Shown here: piece by piece, positions 1 to 10,789 of the stretch
Layout of the letters: every line of letters begins with the position of its first letter
Numbering within the stretch: position 1 is the first letter of the stretch
From: Hygrocybe punicea
Taxonomy: Eukaryota > Basidiomycota > Agaricomycetes > Agaricales > Hygrophoraceae
NCBI GenBank assembly: GCA_963556145.1
Contig: OY744464.1
Span: forward strand, 2,356,001-2,420,000
Direction of reading: 5' to 3'
DNA length: 64,000 nt
Program-made: the position numbers and the translations under genes
The notes under the pieces: generated by a model
Seen by the model: the letters and a program-made list of their open reading frames with translations, nothing else
What the model was told of the DNA's origin: nothing
Database searches by the model: none

Positions 1-2
1 AC

Positions 3-1490
3 AGATTTGTTGTTCTTGGTCCTACTGGCATATCTGCAGCTCTGCAAAATGGCTCAACTTATCACTACTTCCTGGGCATCAATCCCAACATGTCAAATAG
101 AAATGAAGCAATGAGCATTGCTCAGCTCAAAGGTAGATTAGAAGGAGTTGACTACATTTTCATTGATGAAGTCTCTATGCTGTCTTGTCATGATCTCTAC
201 AAAATCAGTGCTAGACTAGCTAAAGCTTTGAATATACATGACATGCCATTTGGTGGAATCAACATGATATTTGCAGGAGACTTTGCTCAGTTACCACCAG
301 TTGGAGGTGCACCATTATACAGTGGAACAGTTGGCACTCATATCACATTGGCCTTGACAACACACTCTCAGGAAACTGCCATTGGAAAAGTCCTCTGGCA
401 TCAAGTGACCACAGTGGTGATTCTCAGAGAAAATATGAGACAGAGGACCCAAACAGCTGAGGATGCATTGTTCAGAACTGCCCTTGTCAACATGCGCTAT
501 GGCAAATGTACTGCACAGGACATTCAATTTTTGAGAACCAGAATTGCAGGCAAGCGTCCAGACCAGCCCAATGTTGCCTCTAAGAAGTTTAGAAATGTTC
601 CTGTCATATGTGGCATTCACTCACAAAAAGATCAAATCAATCTTCTTGGATGTGAAAGATTTGCTTCTGACACCAACCAGAACTTGACCAACTTCTATTC
701 CATTGACAAGTGGGGAAAAGACAAGGATTCTGTGAGAAGCAAGTCCAAATCTAAAGCTATACATCACTCCAGTGACATAGACTTTGATACACAAAGAGAG
801 ATATGGAAAGTGCGACATGCTGCAACTGATAACTTTGCGGGACAACTCTCATTGTGTCTTGGTATACCTGTGATGCTTCGCAATAATGATGCCACTGAAC
901 TCTGCATGACAAATGGACAAGAAGGATTTGTTGTTGGATGGCAGTCAATGAAAGCAAGTCATGGCAAAAGAGTACTTGACACTTTGTTTGTTGAACTGGA
1001 CAAACCTCCAAAGCTGGTGCAGATTTCAGGACTGCCTGACAATGTAGTGCCCATTGTAAAAAGCACAAAGACAATTCAGTGTGTATTTCCCAGTGACCTG
1101 AAGGAATCCATTGAGAGACAACAAGTCTGGATGCTTCCTAACTTTGCAATGACTGCACATGCTGCTCAAGGGAAAACACGTCCATTTAATGTTGTCCATT
1201 TAAACAGTTGCTTCAATCACATGTCATATTATTCATCATTGTCTAGAAGTGCTTCTGCTGCTGGAACTGTGATAATTCAAGGCTTTGATACTAAAGTAAT
1301 CACTAGAGGATGTTCTGGATACCTTAGACAAGAATTTAGAGAACTAGAATTGCTTGATAAGATTACCAGGATCAGATATGAAGATGCTTTACCTGATTAC
1401 ATTCGAGCTGGTACACGCTCTGTTATGCTCGGAAGCTTTCAGCAGTGGAAGGGAATTCACTATGTTGCAGATTCATTGAGGGAGCCTTGA
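3..1490 (+). pseudogene. Helitron A helicase fragment (PIF1-type), truncated at both ends
   Basis: This is the C-terminal two thirds of a Helitron PIF1-like superfamily 1 DNA helicase, the motor that unwinds DNA during rolling-circle transposition. The frame is already open at base 3, where LGPTGISAALQNG is read, so the Walker A part lies outside the window. Visible motifs are the Walker B stretch YIFIDEVSM, motif III AGDFAQLPPVGG, and the late motifs around NFAMTAHAAQGKTRP and YYSSLSRSASAAG. The protein is about 70-80% similar by eye to the helicases at 48.3-51.2 kb and on the minus strand at 57.3-59 kb. After QQWKGIHYV (about 1465) it diverges into unrelated residues and stops at TGA 1488-1490, six bases before a non-autonomous element. 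The C-terminal peptidase domain of complete relatives is missing. It is a relic, not a working gene. Confidence 0.9.
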
Positions 1491-1495
1491 GGACG

Positions 1496-2657
1496 ACTTG
1501 TTTAGTGGGCCAGTGCTGCATATGGCATGAACGAGTTCTTTTTTTCCCCTCCTCACTTTTATGATGAAGTAAATAATAATATTAAATTGCATAAAGCATG
1601 TTACATGTGATAGAAGACATATAGCATATATTATATATTAATAAGCCCACCTCTCACCATAGCAACATAAAAAGTAGAAAAAATAAAACTGCATAGCGTG
1701 TCTTGACCTCCTCTCCCACTGTCATGTCTTCTTTGCTTCGTCATTATGCAATATTCTCAGCCAAAAGAGAGAGTAACACATCAACTGTCAAATACAACTA
1801 CCTTTAAACAGTATGATAACAATTGACTTACATTTGCTTAACCCACTTCTCCATAACCTTGCTGTACAACAGATGATAATATGAAGACAGCTGTGCTTGA
1901 GTGGGCCAATGATATAGCATGAACAAAGTTTTGTTTCTGTCATTAAATTTTTATTTGTATGATTATTACAAATATTGATAAGTAATTTTGCTGGAAATAT
2001 ATAATTAGCATATAATATATACAGCAATATCACATTGAATTATATGTTTTAAGTAAAAATAACATTATATCATCTGAGTTACACTTATTTCTGCTTATGT
2101 GGCTGAAATTTCCCTATATAGTAATAGTGGTCACATGTGACTATGACTCCTGTGATCACCTCAAAATTTAGCATATATGGTATAAAATTGCCTTATATGG
2201 TTAGACTGGTCACATGTGACTGTCACCATTGTGATTAGCAGAAAATTTGCTATATAATATCAAAAATTGCCTGATATGGTTAGATTGGTCACATGTCACT
2301 ATCACACCTGATCCGAAATGATAATATTAGTCAGCAGTTCAATTTTCAGCTGATTCTAATAAGAATTGAGACCAGTACAAATATTTTGAATATAATTGGA
2401 AGGTAATTTGTCTTTTTTGCACCAACCCATATTTGGATGCTTATGTAAGCTTGTCCACACATGGCCCCAACTGCATCTTATTTTCCAGGATCAGAAGTAG
2501 AATCATATCTGTTACCCAAAAAAATTCTGTCTATAGGCAATCAACTTTATTTATTTATTAATTAATTAATTACGAACCCTCACTGAACCAGGTCTGATAA
2601 AGAACGAGTCTTTTAATAAATTAAAAGAACTCGTAAATAAATTAAAAGAACTCGTAA
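1496..2657 (-). mobile_element. Non-autonomous Helentron-like element, copy N1
   Basis: A 1.16-kb non-coding element, nearly identical over its length to copies at 44998-46147, 53309-54450 and 59774-60938. On the minus strand its 5' end begins TTACGAGTTCTTTT with a hairpin (ACGAGT ... ACTCGT around an AT loop) and its 3' end is AAGAACTCGTT, then a GCCA...TGGC hairpin, then CTAAACAAGT. The inverted ACGAGTTCTT/AAGAACTCGT pair and terminal hairpin match the subterminal inverted repeats described for Helentrons and their non-autonomous derivatives (HINEs). The same 3' end closes the coding Helitrons at 5926 and 52482. In this copy the 5' hairpin arm is partly duplicated (around 2620-2657). No ORF of interest is present. 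Confidence 0.85.
2095..2325. repeat. Three ~78-bp internal repeats with the palindrome GTCACATGTGAC
   Basis: Inside N1 a unit of roughly 78 bp is repeated three times, each holding GGTCACATGTGAC or a one-base variant (about 2131, 2210 and 2288), followed by a GTGATCACC-like block. All other full copies of the element keep the same three-unit arrangement. The 12-bp palindrome contains an E-box core (CACATG). It may be a binding site for a dimeric protein, host or transposase; that is inference. Confidence 0.7.
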
Positions 2658-2904
2658 CTGGACCTGGGAGGATTCGTGCGTTTGGGAGGTGGAAGAACAG
2701 GTGCTGGATTGCGAACAGGACCTACTGGAGGAGCAGCAGGAAGTGGAACACCAGGTGCAGGATCATCATCATCAGCAGGAGCAGGTGCTTCATCACCATT
2801 GTCATCATCTCCCTCTGGATGGAGCACCACTCCAGGATGTTTGGGAAGAGCCTCCACAACAGGTGGCTCAGAGACAAGGTTAATGGCAGTGGGAGAGTTT
2901 CCAA
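2658..2904 (-). pseudogene. Possible Copia polyprotein linker remnant
   Basis: The minus-strand frame reads a proline- and aspartate-rich segment (INLVSEPPVVEAL, then a DDD/APAP/PPP-rich tail ending near RTNPPRSSYEFF). Segments of this composition lie between integrase and reverse transcriptase in fungal Copia polyproteins, and the strand matches the Copia gag-integrase at 5927-8022. It could be the continuation of that same element, separated by later insertions. The reverse transcriptase itself is absent and the N-terminal flank belongs to another repeat, so assignment is weak. Confidence 0.35.
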
Positions 2905-2995
2905 ACCATGCTGAAGGATGAGAAAAAGAATTTGTATGATGCGGAATTTGATCTAAAAAGGCAAATGTCACAGTCAGTCACAGTGTCTTTCTCAG
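2905..2995 (-). repeat. Fragment of repeat R2
   Basis: The stretch around AATTTGTATGATGCGGAATT followed by an AAAAAGGCAAATGTCAC-like block matches the same block in the AT-rich repeat R2 at about 30468-30520 and 31760-31815. Only this end of the repeat is present here. Confidence 0.6.
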
Positions 2996-3044
2996 TACTC
3001 CCCCAGTCTCAAATCGCTACCTGCGGATCGTGCACCACAAAACT

Positions 3045-3660
3045 GAGTGAGGAGCAGTCATGTAGGACCAAATGGACTGTAAGTACATCCCCACAAGTGG
3101 TCCAATGTGTCCTGTTGAGTTGTACTGACCCCCTCCTCCTCATGCCCCCCCAAACCAGATCTCTACCCCCCGAAGTTGGATGACCACACCACTTGAGGAG
3201 CAGTTGGAGGGGACCCAATGGACTGTAAGTACAGCCTCAGAAGTGGTCCGATGTGTCCCGTTGAGTCGTACTGACTGCCTTCTCCTCCTGCCCCCCCCAT
3301 ACACCAGATCTCTACCCCCCGCAGTCGGACCACCACACCACTTGAGGAGCACATGGGGGGGACCCATTGGACTGTAAGTATACACCCAGACATGGTCCGA
3401 TGCCTCCCGTTCAACCACACTGACCCCCTCCTCCTCCTGCCCCCCTGTATACACCAGATCTCTATTCCCCACAGTCGGACAACCACACCACTTGGGGACC
3501 GGTTGGGGGGGACCAAATGAACTGTAAGTACACCCCCACAAGTGTTCCGATGTGTCCCGTTGAGTTGTACTGACCCCCTCCTCCTCATGCCCCCCATACA
3601 TGAGATCTCTATCCCCTGCAGCCGGACGGGCAAACCAAGTGGGGACCAGTTAGGGGGGAT
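3045..3660 (+). repeat. R3 array: four ~140-155 bp units with splice-like signals
   Basis: Four imperfect head-to-tail units, each with GGACTGTAAGTACA (about 3074, 3230, 3369 and 3519; spacing 156, 139 and 150 bp), then TGTCCCGTTGAG, a CCCCCTCCTCCT tract and ACCAGATCTCTA. Each unit therefore contains a strong donor-like GTAAGT and a pyrimidine tract ending in CAG, like a miniature intron repeated in tandem. An inverted copy lies at about 10200-10650. The ORFs read through it are frame shadows of the repeat. Confidence 0.8.
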
Positions 3661-3789
3661 CCCCTTTACCTCATTTGTGTCCACCATGAGGGCTAAGTGG
3701 ATCCTGTCCCTTGTGTTCATGCCTCGTGCACCGCCGCTAAGTTTGTCACAACAAGAGGTTAGTACTGACACGTAGTTTTATTAGTTTCC

Positions 3790-4515
3790 TCAGTTTTCCT
3801 AGCTGCGTAGCATAGAAGGGTGGCTATCTGAGCCATGGAAGGTGTGATTGTGCAGTCTGTGCATGATTCCCTTTCACCCTTCTGAAATAAACGCAGGGGG
3901 ATGGCTGTCTGGGCTGTGGAGGGTGTGGTTGTGCAGTCTGTGCACAGCCCTCCTTCAGTCTCCAATATAAGTAGAGGGAGCAATCTGTGCCATGGGAGTT
4001 GTAATTGTGCAGTCTGTGCACTATTCACTTCCACCCTCTGGATGTGTGCTGTTGAGGATGGTCTCTCTGGACCCTTCGATGACTCGAGACCGGGACTTCG
4101 TCGGACCTCCCTTGAGACTTGTCCAGAGCACTGAGTAAAATTTAAAATAAGGCTGGTCTCTCTGGACCCTTCAAAGACTTGACACTGAGACTTTGTTGGA
4201 CCCTCCTTGACACTTGCCTGATATTGTCAGAGTTTTATTCAATTCTCTTGAAAATCACATAATATTTGCATGAATAATGTAATAAGGGCATGTCATACAA
4301 CAAAAGAGATGGAGGCTGTGTGTACTAGCTAGGTGTTGATAAAAGGGACATGGGAGGGGTCATCTTTATGGTGAATAGAGAGCTAAAAGCAAACCGGAAA
4401 ACATGTCGACATGTCAAACAATGATTAATCATATTTTCCCACAGGTAAAACAAATGAAAAAACATTTTTTTCTCAACTTGAACAACATTGCTATAACTTT
4501 CAAACACCTCATCCC
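3790..4515 (+). repeat. R3 distal part with TGCACAGACTGCACA units
   Basis: Three units of about 80 bp carry TGTGCAGTCTGTGCA (about 3850, 3934 and 4010), followed by two copies of a GGTCTCTCTGGACCCTTC block and an AT-rich tail ending near CAATGATTAATCATATTTTC and TTTCAAACACCTCATCC. The same order occurs inverted at 9530-10160 and, in a much less decayed version, at 38730-39530. It joins Helitron B coding sequence at about 4520. Confidence 0.75.
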
Positions 4516-4519
4516 TACT

Positions 4520-5686
4520 GCTGAGTTCAGGGAACAAGAGCTTCTTGATGACATTACAAGATTGAGATATAAAGCCACATTGCCAGAACATATTGCACAA
4601 AATGTTTGGTCATTAATCATTCAAAATTTTCAATAATGGAAAGACACTGAATATGTTCCTGTTAAAACAGATGCAACTTTGAAGTGGTCAGACAGTGATA
4701 CCCTGGCAATTGCTCCCATGGAAGTCAGTCCATAGCACATCATTGAGAAGAACAAAAATAAGCAAGCAACCATGTCAACTTCTACTCCTTTGATCACTGC
4801 AAAAGGATCTATTCCACATTTGTCCAGGACGCATTTGTTGGAAACTGGTGAACTGCCAGCAGCTAAAAAACAATGAACAAATATGTCAGCTTCCCCAGCA
4901 GGTTTGCGGTGGGATGAAAATAATTACAGTTGTGCATATGATTCCATCCTGGTTGTATTGTTTGATCTCTGGAAGGAAAATCATATAGCATGGTCTGAAG
5001 TATTCCATGATATGAATGATTATCTGGCTACTTTATCTGATGGCTTCTCAGATATATTGAAAGGCAATATGACATTTGTGCAACTCAGAAATCAATTAAG
5101 GGCTATTTTGCATGATGAGCATCCTGAGACATATTTAATGGGACCTGTTGGAATCAGTGTTGCCAGTCTAGCAATGGAACTCTTACATGTAGACACTGCA
5201 GTCACATCTTCTCAGCATCAATGTACAAGGTGTAAATTTACTGAAAGACCAGTGGATAATAAACTTGGTTATATTTTACATGGAGAAACTTCAGTTCAAG
5301 GGTCTACTATGAATTGGATTGAAACATTGTCCCAACAAACACCTAGAAGGTGTTCTAAGTGTCAATCTGCTATGCAACAAATCTTATTCTACAATAAAGT
5401 GCCACCTGTGCTTGTTTTGGAATATCCACTCATGGACATTGAGACCAGTCATACCCTTGAGTTTGAGACTGACAAAGGCATCAAGTTATTGAGGTTGAGA
5501 GGAATTGTTTATCATGATGAATATCATTTCACCAGTAGAATCATAAGTGCAGACAAGAAGGTTTGGTTTCATGATGGTATGACTACTGGACATACTTGTT
5601 CATATGATGGTATGCTTGATAAATTATCTGATGCTGATGTTAAACAATGCAGAGACAAGTATCTTGTGCTGGCAATATATGCTTAA
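4520..5686 (+). pseudogene. Helitron B 3' part: helicase end and papain-fold peptidase, decayed
   Basis: This region is collinear with 51080-52239 of Helitron C. It starts at EFREQELLDDITRLRY, the extreme C-terminus of the helicase, continues through the linker, and ends with the peptidase-like domain (WDENNYSCAYDS at about 4910, GIVYHDEYHFTSR at about 5500, VWFHDGM at about 5565). The frame is broken by TAA 4634, TAG 4734 and TGA 4874. Against Helitron C these replace CAA, TGG and CGA, all C-to-T or G-to-A transitions. The stretch 4883-5686 remains open for 267 codons, so the peptidase part looks intact, but the 5' half of the element is missing and replaced by R3. The open stretch probably reflects chance rather than function. 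Confidence 0.88.
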
Positions 5687-5926
5687 AGTCATGTGTGGGT
5701 GGGTGGCCAAAAATTTCTCAATATGTATATGGGATATAAAATCAAAAGTCGATGGGCTCTGCGAGTCTACATTAATAACTTTTGCACTAGAATAATGGGT
5801 GGGTTTGGCGGGCTTAGTCTTGCTCCATATGATTTATGAGGTGGCAGTGAATCAATTCAGGGCAAAGATTGGAACTTTAGGAAGAACTCGTTCATGCCAT
5901 GCGAAGCACTGGCCCTCTAAACAAGT
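5687..5926 (+). mobile_element. Helitron B 3' untranslated region and 3' terminus
   Basis: The sequence is closely similar to 52240-52482. It ends AAGAACTCGTTCATG, a hairpin GCCATGCGAAGCACTGGC (GCCA pairs with TGGC), then CCTCTAAACAAGT. This is the element boundary: base 5927 onward is Copia sequence. The same terminus defines the 3' end of the non-autonomous copies. Confidence 0.82.
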
Positions 5927-6768
5927 TCCTTGCGAACCAGCACATACGCCAAGCAACCAAACACTCGAAAGTAAGAAATGTCAGGCAGTTTATGTTTCCA
6001 GACATAGTAGAGTGTCTCTCCATCCAATGCAGAGGTAGGTGTCCTATTGCTGGTGTGCACAAATGCTGCCACAGCTAGCTTCCAGAAGGAGGGAGGGAGT
6101 TTTGCCTGAACCAGGAGTGCAGTAGCGCCACCAGCTACATCACGATTGGCACGCTCTGCAACTCCATTCTGATGGGGTTCATTGGGTTCAGTGTGCTGGC
6201 ATTTGATTCCCTCACTGGCACAGAAATCAACATATTCATGGCCAATGTATTCACCTCCTTTGTCATCCCTGGTAGACCGGATTTTTCTACCAGTCTGGTT
6301 CTCTGCATCTGCCTTGAACAGCTTAAATGAAGCCAATGCATCACTCTTTTTCTTGAGAAAAGCAACAGTTTTCCAGCGTGACTTATCATCAATGAACAGT
6401 TCCCAATAGCGATAGCCCTCTGCTGTTTGCACAGGCAGTGGGCCCTTCAGATCCATGTGGATGAGATCAAGAATCTGAGTGCGATGAGTGGCTGTTTTGG
6501 GAATGTCATGATGGTGTTGCTTTCCAAAGATGCATGGTTCACAGATGGGATCAGGAGTAGACTGAGACTTGATCACCATCCATGTGATGAGCTTGTTCTT
6601 GTGCATGAGTTCCACATCAGAAAAATTGAGATGGGAACAACGACGGTGCCAGAGAGTGAGATCCAGGGGACAAGTGCTAACTGTGTGAGCAGACTGAGAC
6701 TGGGGCTGAATGACTTTGCCATCCAAGTACCCGACATTGTGAATGTCAACAGTGGCAGTAAAACGAAG
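5927..6768 (-). pseudogene. Copia (Ty1-type) integrase region, 3'-truncated
   Basis: This is the integrase part of a Copia LTR retrotransposon polyprotein, which inserts the cDNA into the genome. Visible on the minus strand are the GAG-pre-integrase/zinc motif (LWHRRCSHLN with CEPCIFGK), the catalytic core with aspartates in IHMDLKGPL and TRDDKGGEY, and the glutamate in PHQNGVAERANRDV. It is in the same frame as the upstream gag-protease ORF and is separated from it only by one TAA at 6769-6771. It breaks off after LAYVLVRK where Helitron B ends; reverse transcriptase and RNase H are missing, so the element is dead. Confidence 0.93.
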
Positions 6769-8022
6769 TTAACCCTGCTGATGGAACAGAACCCTGTCAT
6801 CCTCAATGGCTAATTTGAAGCCTTTCTGACGTGTGAGGTGAAACAGAGAGAGTAGATTACTGCCAAGATCAGGTACATGAAGGACATCATGGAATACAAC
6901 AGGATACAGGGGTATACTCCTAGCGACTGGTTGAAACTCCACAGATCCCATCCCAGCCGAGTAGATGATTGAATCATTGGCAAGGCGAATTGGGACAATG
7001 TGAGGGGAATAGGAGCGAAACCAGTGTCGGTGGGGTGTCATATGTGATGTGGCACCTGTATCCGGGTTCCAGTCAGTGCATGCTCGAGATTGCAGCCAAT
7101 TGCTGCGGCGAGAAGGTGGAAGATAACTTGCATTGCCCGCAAACTCAACAACAGCAATATTGCTGGCTTGTGCAGGAGTGCTCTCAGGAGTATCTTGGGA
7201 GGCCTCCTTTGCATTTTGTCTGCACTTCCAAGCCCATTGGTTTCCCTGACCCTGCTTGTTGCCACCCTGCTTTTTGGCCTCAGCTGAGGCTTTCTGCTTC
7301 AATGAGCAGTCCCTCTCAACATGGCCTTCTTTTCCACAGAAATAGCAGGTGACTTTTGTAGCAAATGAGGCAAGGTGGGATGACGAACCAAGGGTGCGCG
7401 CAAGATGTTGGCTTTCTTCATTTTGGAATGCGGATTTGAGTTTGTTGAGGTCAAGAGTATCGAGGAGGAGTAGTGATGAGGCAAAGTTATCGAATTCGGA
7501 GGGAAGAGCGAGGATGAGACTCATGGAAAGGAGTTCTTTATCGAGATCCTCGAGAGTGAATCCAGGTGGACGCAGGGCTTGAATGTCCTGCATGGCCTTG
7601 TCAGCACGAGCCATGAGCTCAGTGAGCATCTCGTTGTCATCTTTGCGAGTGCCAAACAAGATTTTGTAGGCATTGAAACGAGCGCCTCGCTTTTTCTGGA
7701 GGTGGACTGCCTCCAAGGCCTTCCACATAGCGGCAGGATTCCCCTTTGAGGCTTTCACGTTCACTTTCTGGTTGTCCTCCAGTGCAAGCCAAATCTCCCC
7801 ACTAGCTTTTGCAGCTTTCCTCTTCCATTCAGCAAGCTCTTTCTTCTCAGCAGCGGTAGGATGTGCAGCATCAGCTGGCACAGGTTGGGGTGTAGAACCA
7901 TCAATGTATTCCCAAAGCTCCTTGGTGGCTAAGTAAGCCTCCATGTTGTCAGACCACTGACCCCAATTGGAGCTGGAGAGAGCAGGGAATGTACGTTTAG
8001 TGTCAGACATGATGGTGCTCAA
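6769..8022 (-). CDS. Copia Gag-protease part of polyprotein
   Basis: The ORF of 417 codons encodes the structural Gag and the aspartic protease of a Ty1/Copia element. Order: an N-terminal Gag region (SSSNWGQWSDNMEAYLATK, near the start), a CCHC zinc knuckle CYFCGKEGHVERDC that binds the genomic RNA, and the protease active site DTGATSHM followed by LHVPDLGSNLLS. MSDTKRTF, four residues inside, is the more usual start for basidiomycete Copia proteins. A single TAA after HQQG splits it from the integrase in the same frame; whether this is a nonsense change or a suppressible stop is open, but truncation downstream and lack of a 3' LTR argue for decay. Confidence 0.93.
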   Translation of the reverse strand: MSTIMSDTKRTFPALSSSNWGQWSDNMEAYLATKELWEYIDGSTPQPVPADAAHPTAAEKKELAEWKRKAAKASGEIWLALEDNQKVNVKASKGNPAAMWKALEAVHLQKKRGARFNAYKILFGTRKDDNEMLTELMARADKAMQDIQALRPPGFTLEDLDKELLSMSLILALPSEFDNFASSLLLLDTLDLNKLKSAFQNEESQHLARTLGSSSHLASFATKVTCYFCGKEGHVERDCSLKQKASAEAKKQGGNKQGQGNQWAWKCRQNAKEASQDTPESTPAQASNIAVVEFAGNASYLPPSRRSNWLQSRACTDWNPDTGATSHMTPHRHWFRSYSPHIVPIRLANDSIIYSAGMGSVEFQPVARSIPLYPVVFHDVLHVPDLGSNLLSLFHLTRQKGFKLAIEDDRVLFHQQG

Positions 8023-8450
8023 TATACAACTCTAGTTAGATGTGGGGGGCATGGTAGGAAGTGAAGCTGGAAACAGTCTCCTTAAAGCAGAGAAATCACC
8101 AGTCTGTTCTCAATCAGACGAAATCGGCTCAGCACAGCAGTAGTTGATAATGGAGAGTCTTCAGAGCAAAATCTGAAGGGGAGGCAACTGAATACCCGCC
8201 AGCCCAATCTCCCTACGTGCTGTACCACAGTGAGAGGTGCAGAGGCAACTGGGGTAACACTCCAGAGGAGGCCCAGGGAGGTAGCACTTCACTATGACTT
8301 GGCCTTGTTCTAGTCCTCTCTCAACAGACCAATGACCACTTCCAACAGGTAGAACTGTCAGAGAAGATGGATGCACACCCCACACACCTATTTGAGACGA
8401 AATTAAGCCTAACCCAAGCCAAAAAAGCGGCCTACAATGACCTCACACAA
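8023..8450 (-). repeat. Copia leader and probable LTR portion
   Basis: The region directly upstream of Gag. Its minus-strand stretch with CTACCTCCCTGGGC, GTTACCCCAGTTGC and GTAGGGAGATTGGGCTGGCG recurs on the plus strand at 21190-21445, far from any Gag gene, as expected for a solo LTR or leader. I could not identify exact LTR borders or a primer-binding site. Confidence 0.55.
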
Positions 8451-8920
8451 CCACAATAGCCCAAAGCCCGAAGAGACTCAGAAACAGGTGTTAACTGTTC
8501 TGAAGTTACTAACACTGGTGAAGTAAATCGACTCTGGATGACGAAGCACTAAGACGAGGATGTTCTACTGTTGCTAGGGCAAAGTAAACGTGCCGAAGCA
8601 GGTGCTGACAATGATTCGAGTCAGTCTGATGAGTAGTTGTCGAAAACAGGGGTCGATCTTGAGAACGGCGAGGTTTTAGCATACGATAGTTGTTCCCAAT
8701 CGATTCGGCGTAGTAACAAACGGTTTGGGCGAAGAGGGGGCGGTTTTTCGATAAGCTAGAGCGCAGGGCTCATAACCTATTAAAATGAGCTGGTAGGAGG
8801 TCACTGGTAGGAGGTCACTGTGAATACTTATATATTGTGTGATACAAAACTACACTACTTACCTGGTAGGAGGTCACTGTGAATACTGAGGATACACAGT
8901 GAGCTCCCCACCAGGTTTGA
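8450..8920. other. Non-coding flank with small direct repeats
   Basis: No gene seen. From about 8785 to 8890 the phrase GGTAGGAGGTCACTG occurs three times, two of them followed by TGAATACT. The stretch before it may be the outer part of the Copia LTR. Confidence 0.5.
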
Positions 8921-9560
8921 CCGCTTTGGGACAAATAGATACAAACAATCAGCCACAATCTTCGAAATCTACTAAGTCCATACTCTCTTGTGGTAGAGTG
9001 GCTCATCACAACCTAACACCAACTGTCTGGGCAGAGAATACAATACACCCAACTGTCTGGGCGGAGCAAACAATAAACCCAACTGTCTTGGCAGAGCAAA
9101 CAATAAACCCAACTGTCTGGGCAGAGCAAACAATAAACCCAACTGTCTGGGTAGAGTAAATAATAAACCCAACAAATTGGGCAGGCAGATTCTGGTTGAA
9201 TATGCCCAACAAGTAATACTAAACCAATCTGCTGGACCCGATGATTCAGTAGATTCAGTAGATATAGAGGTAGTTAGGTTTACTGACCGAAGCCCTCCCA
9301 AAGCAATTGGCTAAATCAATAAATATTGTTACTGGGTTTGCCATTGATGTGAGCTTCGGTGGATGACCACTAACATAAGTCAATTTAGCAATTTAAATGT
9401 GTTGAATCTGAAGACAAATGGGACCTTTGGGCTATTCAGGTGTGATAGAATTGTGAGTGACAGAAACAGCAGTAAGATAAGGTGTTTGAAAGTCATTGGG
9501 ACGTAGTTAAAGTCAAGAAAAAAAGTTTTTCAATCTTCGTGAACCGTGGGAAAATCTTAC
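8920..9560 (-). mobile_element. Helitron leader/promoter fragment, inverted
   Basis: Read on the minus strand, this matches 41600-42200, the leader upstream of Helitron C: shared blocks include TAGCCAATTGCTTTGG, a GTATTACTTGT block and an array of about 30-bp units containing CCCAACTGTCTGGGC (about 9015-9185 on the plus strand). No Rep or helicase sequence follows. It is an orphan 5' fragment of another Helitron copy, joined to an inverted R3 copy. Confidence 0.75.
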
Positions 9561-10690
9561 CAATCATTGTATGATGATGTGTTGACTTGTTTTCTGGTTT
9601 GGTCTTAGCTGTCTACTAAACACCACAAAGATGCTTCTCCCATGCACCTATTGACAACACCTGGCTAATACATATACCATCTCATTTGTTGTATATATGC
9701 ATGTCTTGATTTAATAATAAAAAACATTATTTACACAAATATAGCAAGTCTCAAGGGACATCCGACAATGTCATAGTGTCACGTCCTCAAAGGGTCCAGA
9801 GAGACCACCCTTATTTAATTTTACTGTGTGTCCTTCTGGACAAGTCTCAAGGGAGGTCTGACGAAGTCCCGGTCTCGAGTCATCAAAGGGTCCAGTGAGA
9901 CCGTCCTCAAAACCACACATCCAGAGGGTGGAAGTGAATGATGCACAGACTGCACAATTACAACTCCCATGGCACAGATTGCCCCCTCTACTTATATTGG
10001 AGACTGAAGGAGGGCTGTGCACAGACTGCACAACCACACCCTCCACAGCCCAGACAGCCCCCTCCGTTGATTTCAGAAGGGTGAAAGGAAATCATGCACA
10101 GACTGCACAATCACACCTTCCGTGGCTCAGATAGCCACCCTTCTATGCTACACAGCTAGGAAAACTAAGGAAACCAATGAAACTACATGTCAGTACTGAC
10201 CTCTCGGCTGCAGGGGATAGAGATCTCGTATATGGGGGGCATGAGGAGGAGGAGGTCAGTACAATGCAATGGGACACATCAGACAACTTGTAAGGGTGTA
10301 CATACAGTCCATTTGGTCCCCCCCATCTGCTCCTGAAGTGGTGTGGTGGTCCGACTTCGGGGGATAGAGATCTGGTGTATGGGGGGGCAGGAGGAGAAGG
10401 CAGTCAGTACGACTCAACAGGACTCATCGGACCACTTCTGAGGCTGTACTTACAGTCCATTGGGTCCCCTCCAACTGCTCCTCAAGTGGTGTGGTCGTCC
10501 AACTTTGGGGGGTAGAGATCTGGTTTGGGGGGCATGAGGAGGAGAGGGTACAACTCAACAGGACACATCAGACCACTTGTGGGGGTGTACTTACAGTCCA
10601 CTTGGTCCTACATGACTGCTCCTCACTCAGTTTTGTTGTCCATGATCCGGCAGTAGAGATCTGAGACTGGAGGAACACTTCAGGCCACCC
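9530..10690 (-). repeat. R3 repeat, inverted copy
   Basis: Inverted version of 3000-4515 containing both parts: the TGCACAGACTGCACA units (about 9943-10115) and the splice-signal array (about 10200-10650). The two R3 copies face each other and bracket the Copia and Helitron B remnants. Compared with the copy at 38.7-39.5 kb, CpG positions here are mostly TG or CA. Confidence 0.8.
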
Positions 10691-10789
10691 GATTTCCTAA
10701 ACTTGTAGATGTAACTGAATGGGTCGTATGTTACTTCTACATGTTGAGAAACAACAGGTCTGGCCCAGGGCTAATATCCATGTCTTGGG

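Noticed and set aside
9000..9190. CRISPR-like array of ~35-bp repeats
   Set aside because: Eukaryotic context, no distinct spacers, and the units are the leader minisatellite of Helitron C in inverted form.
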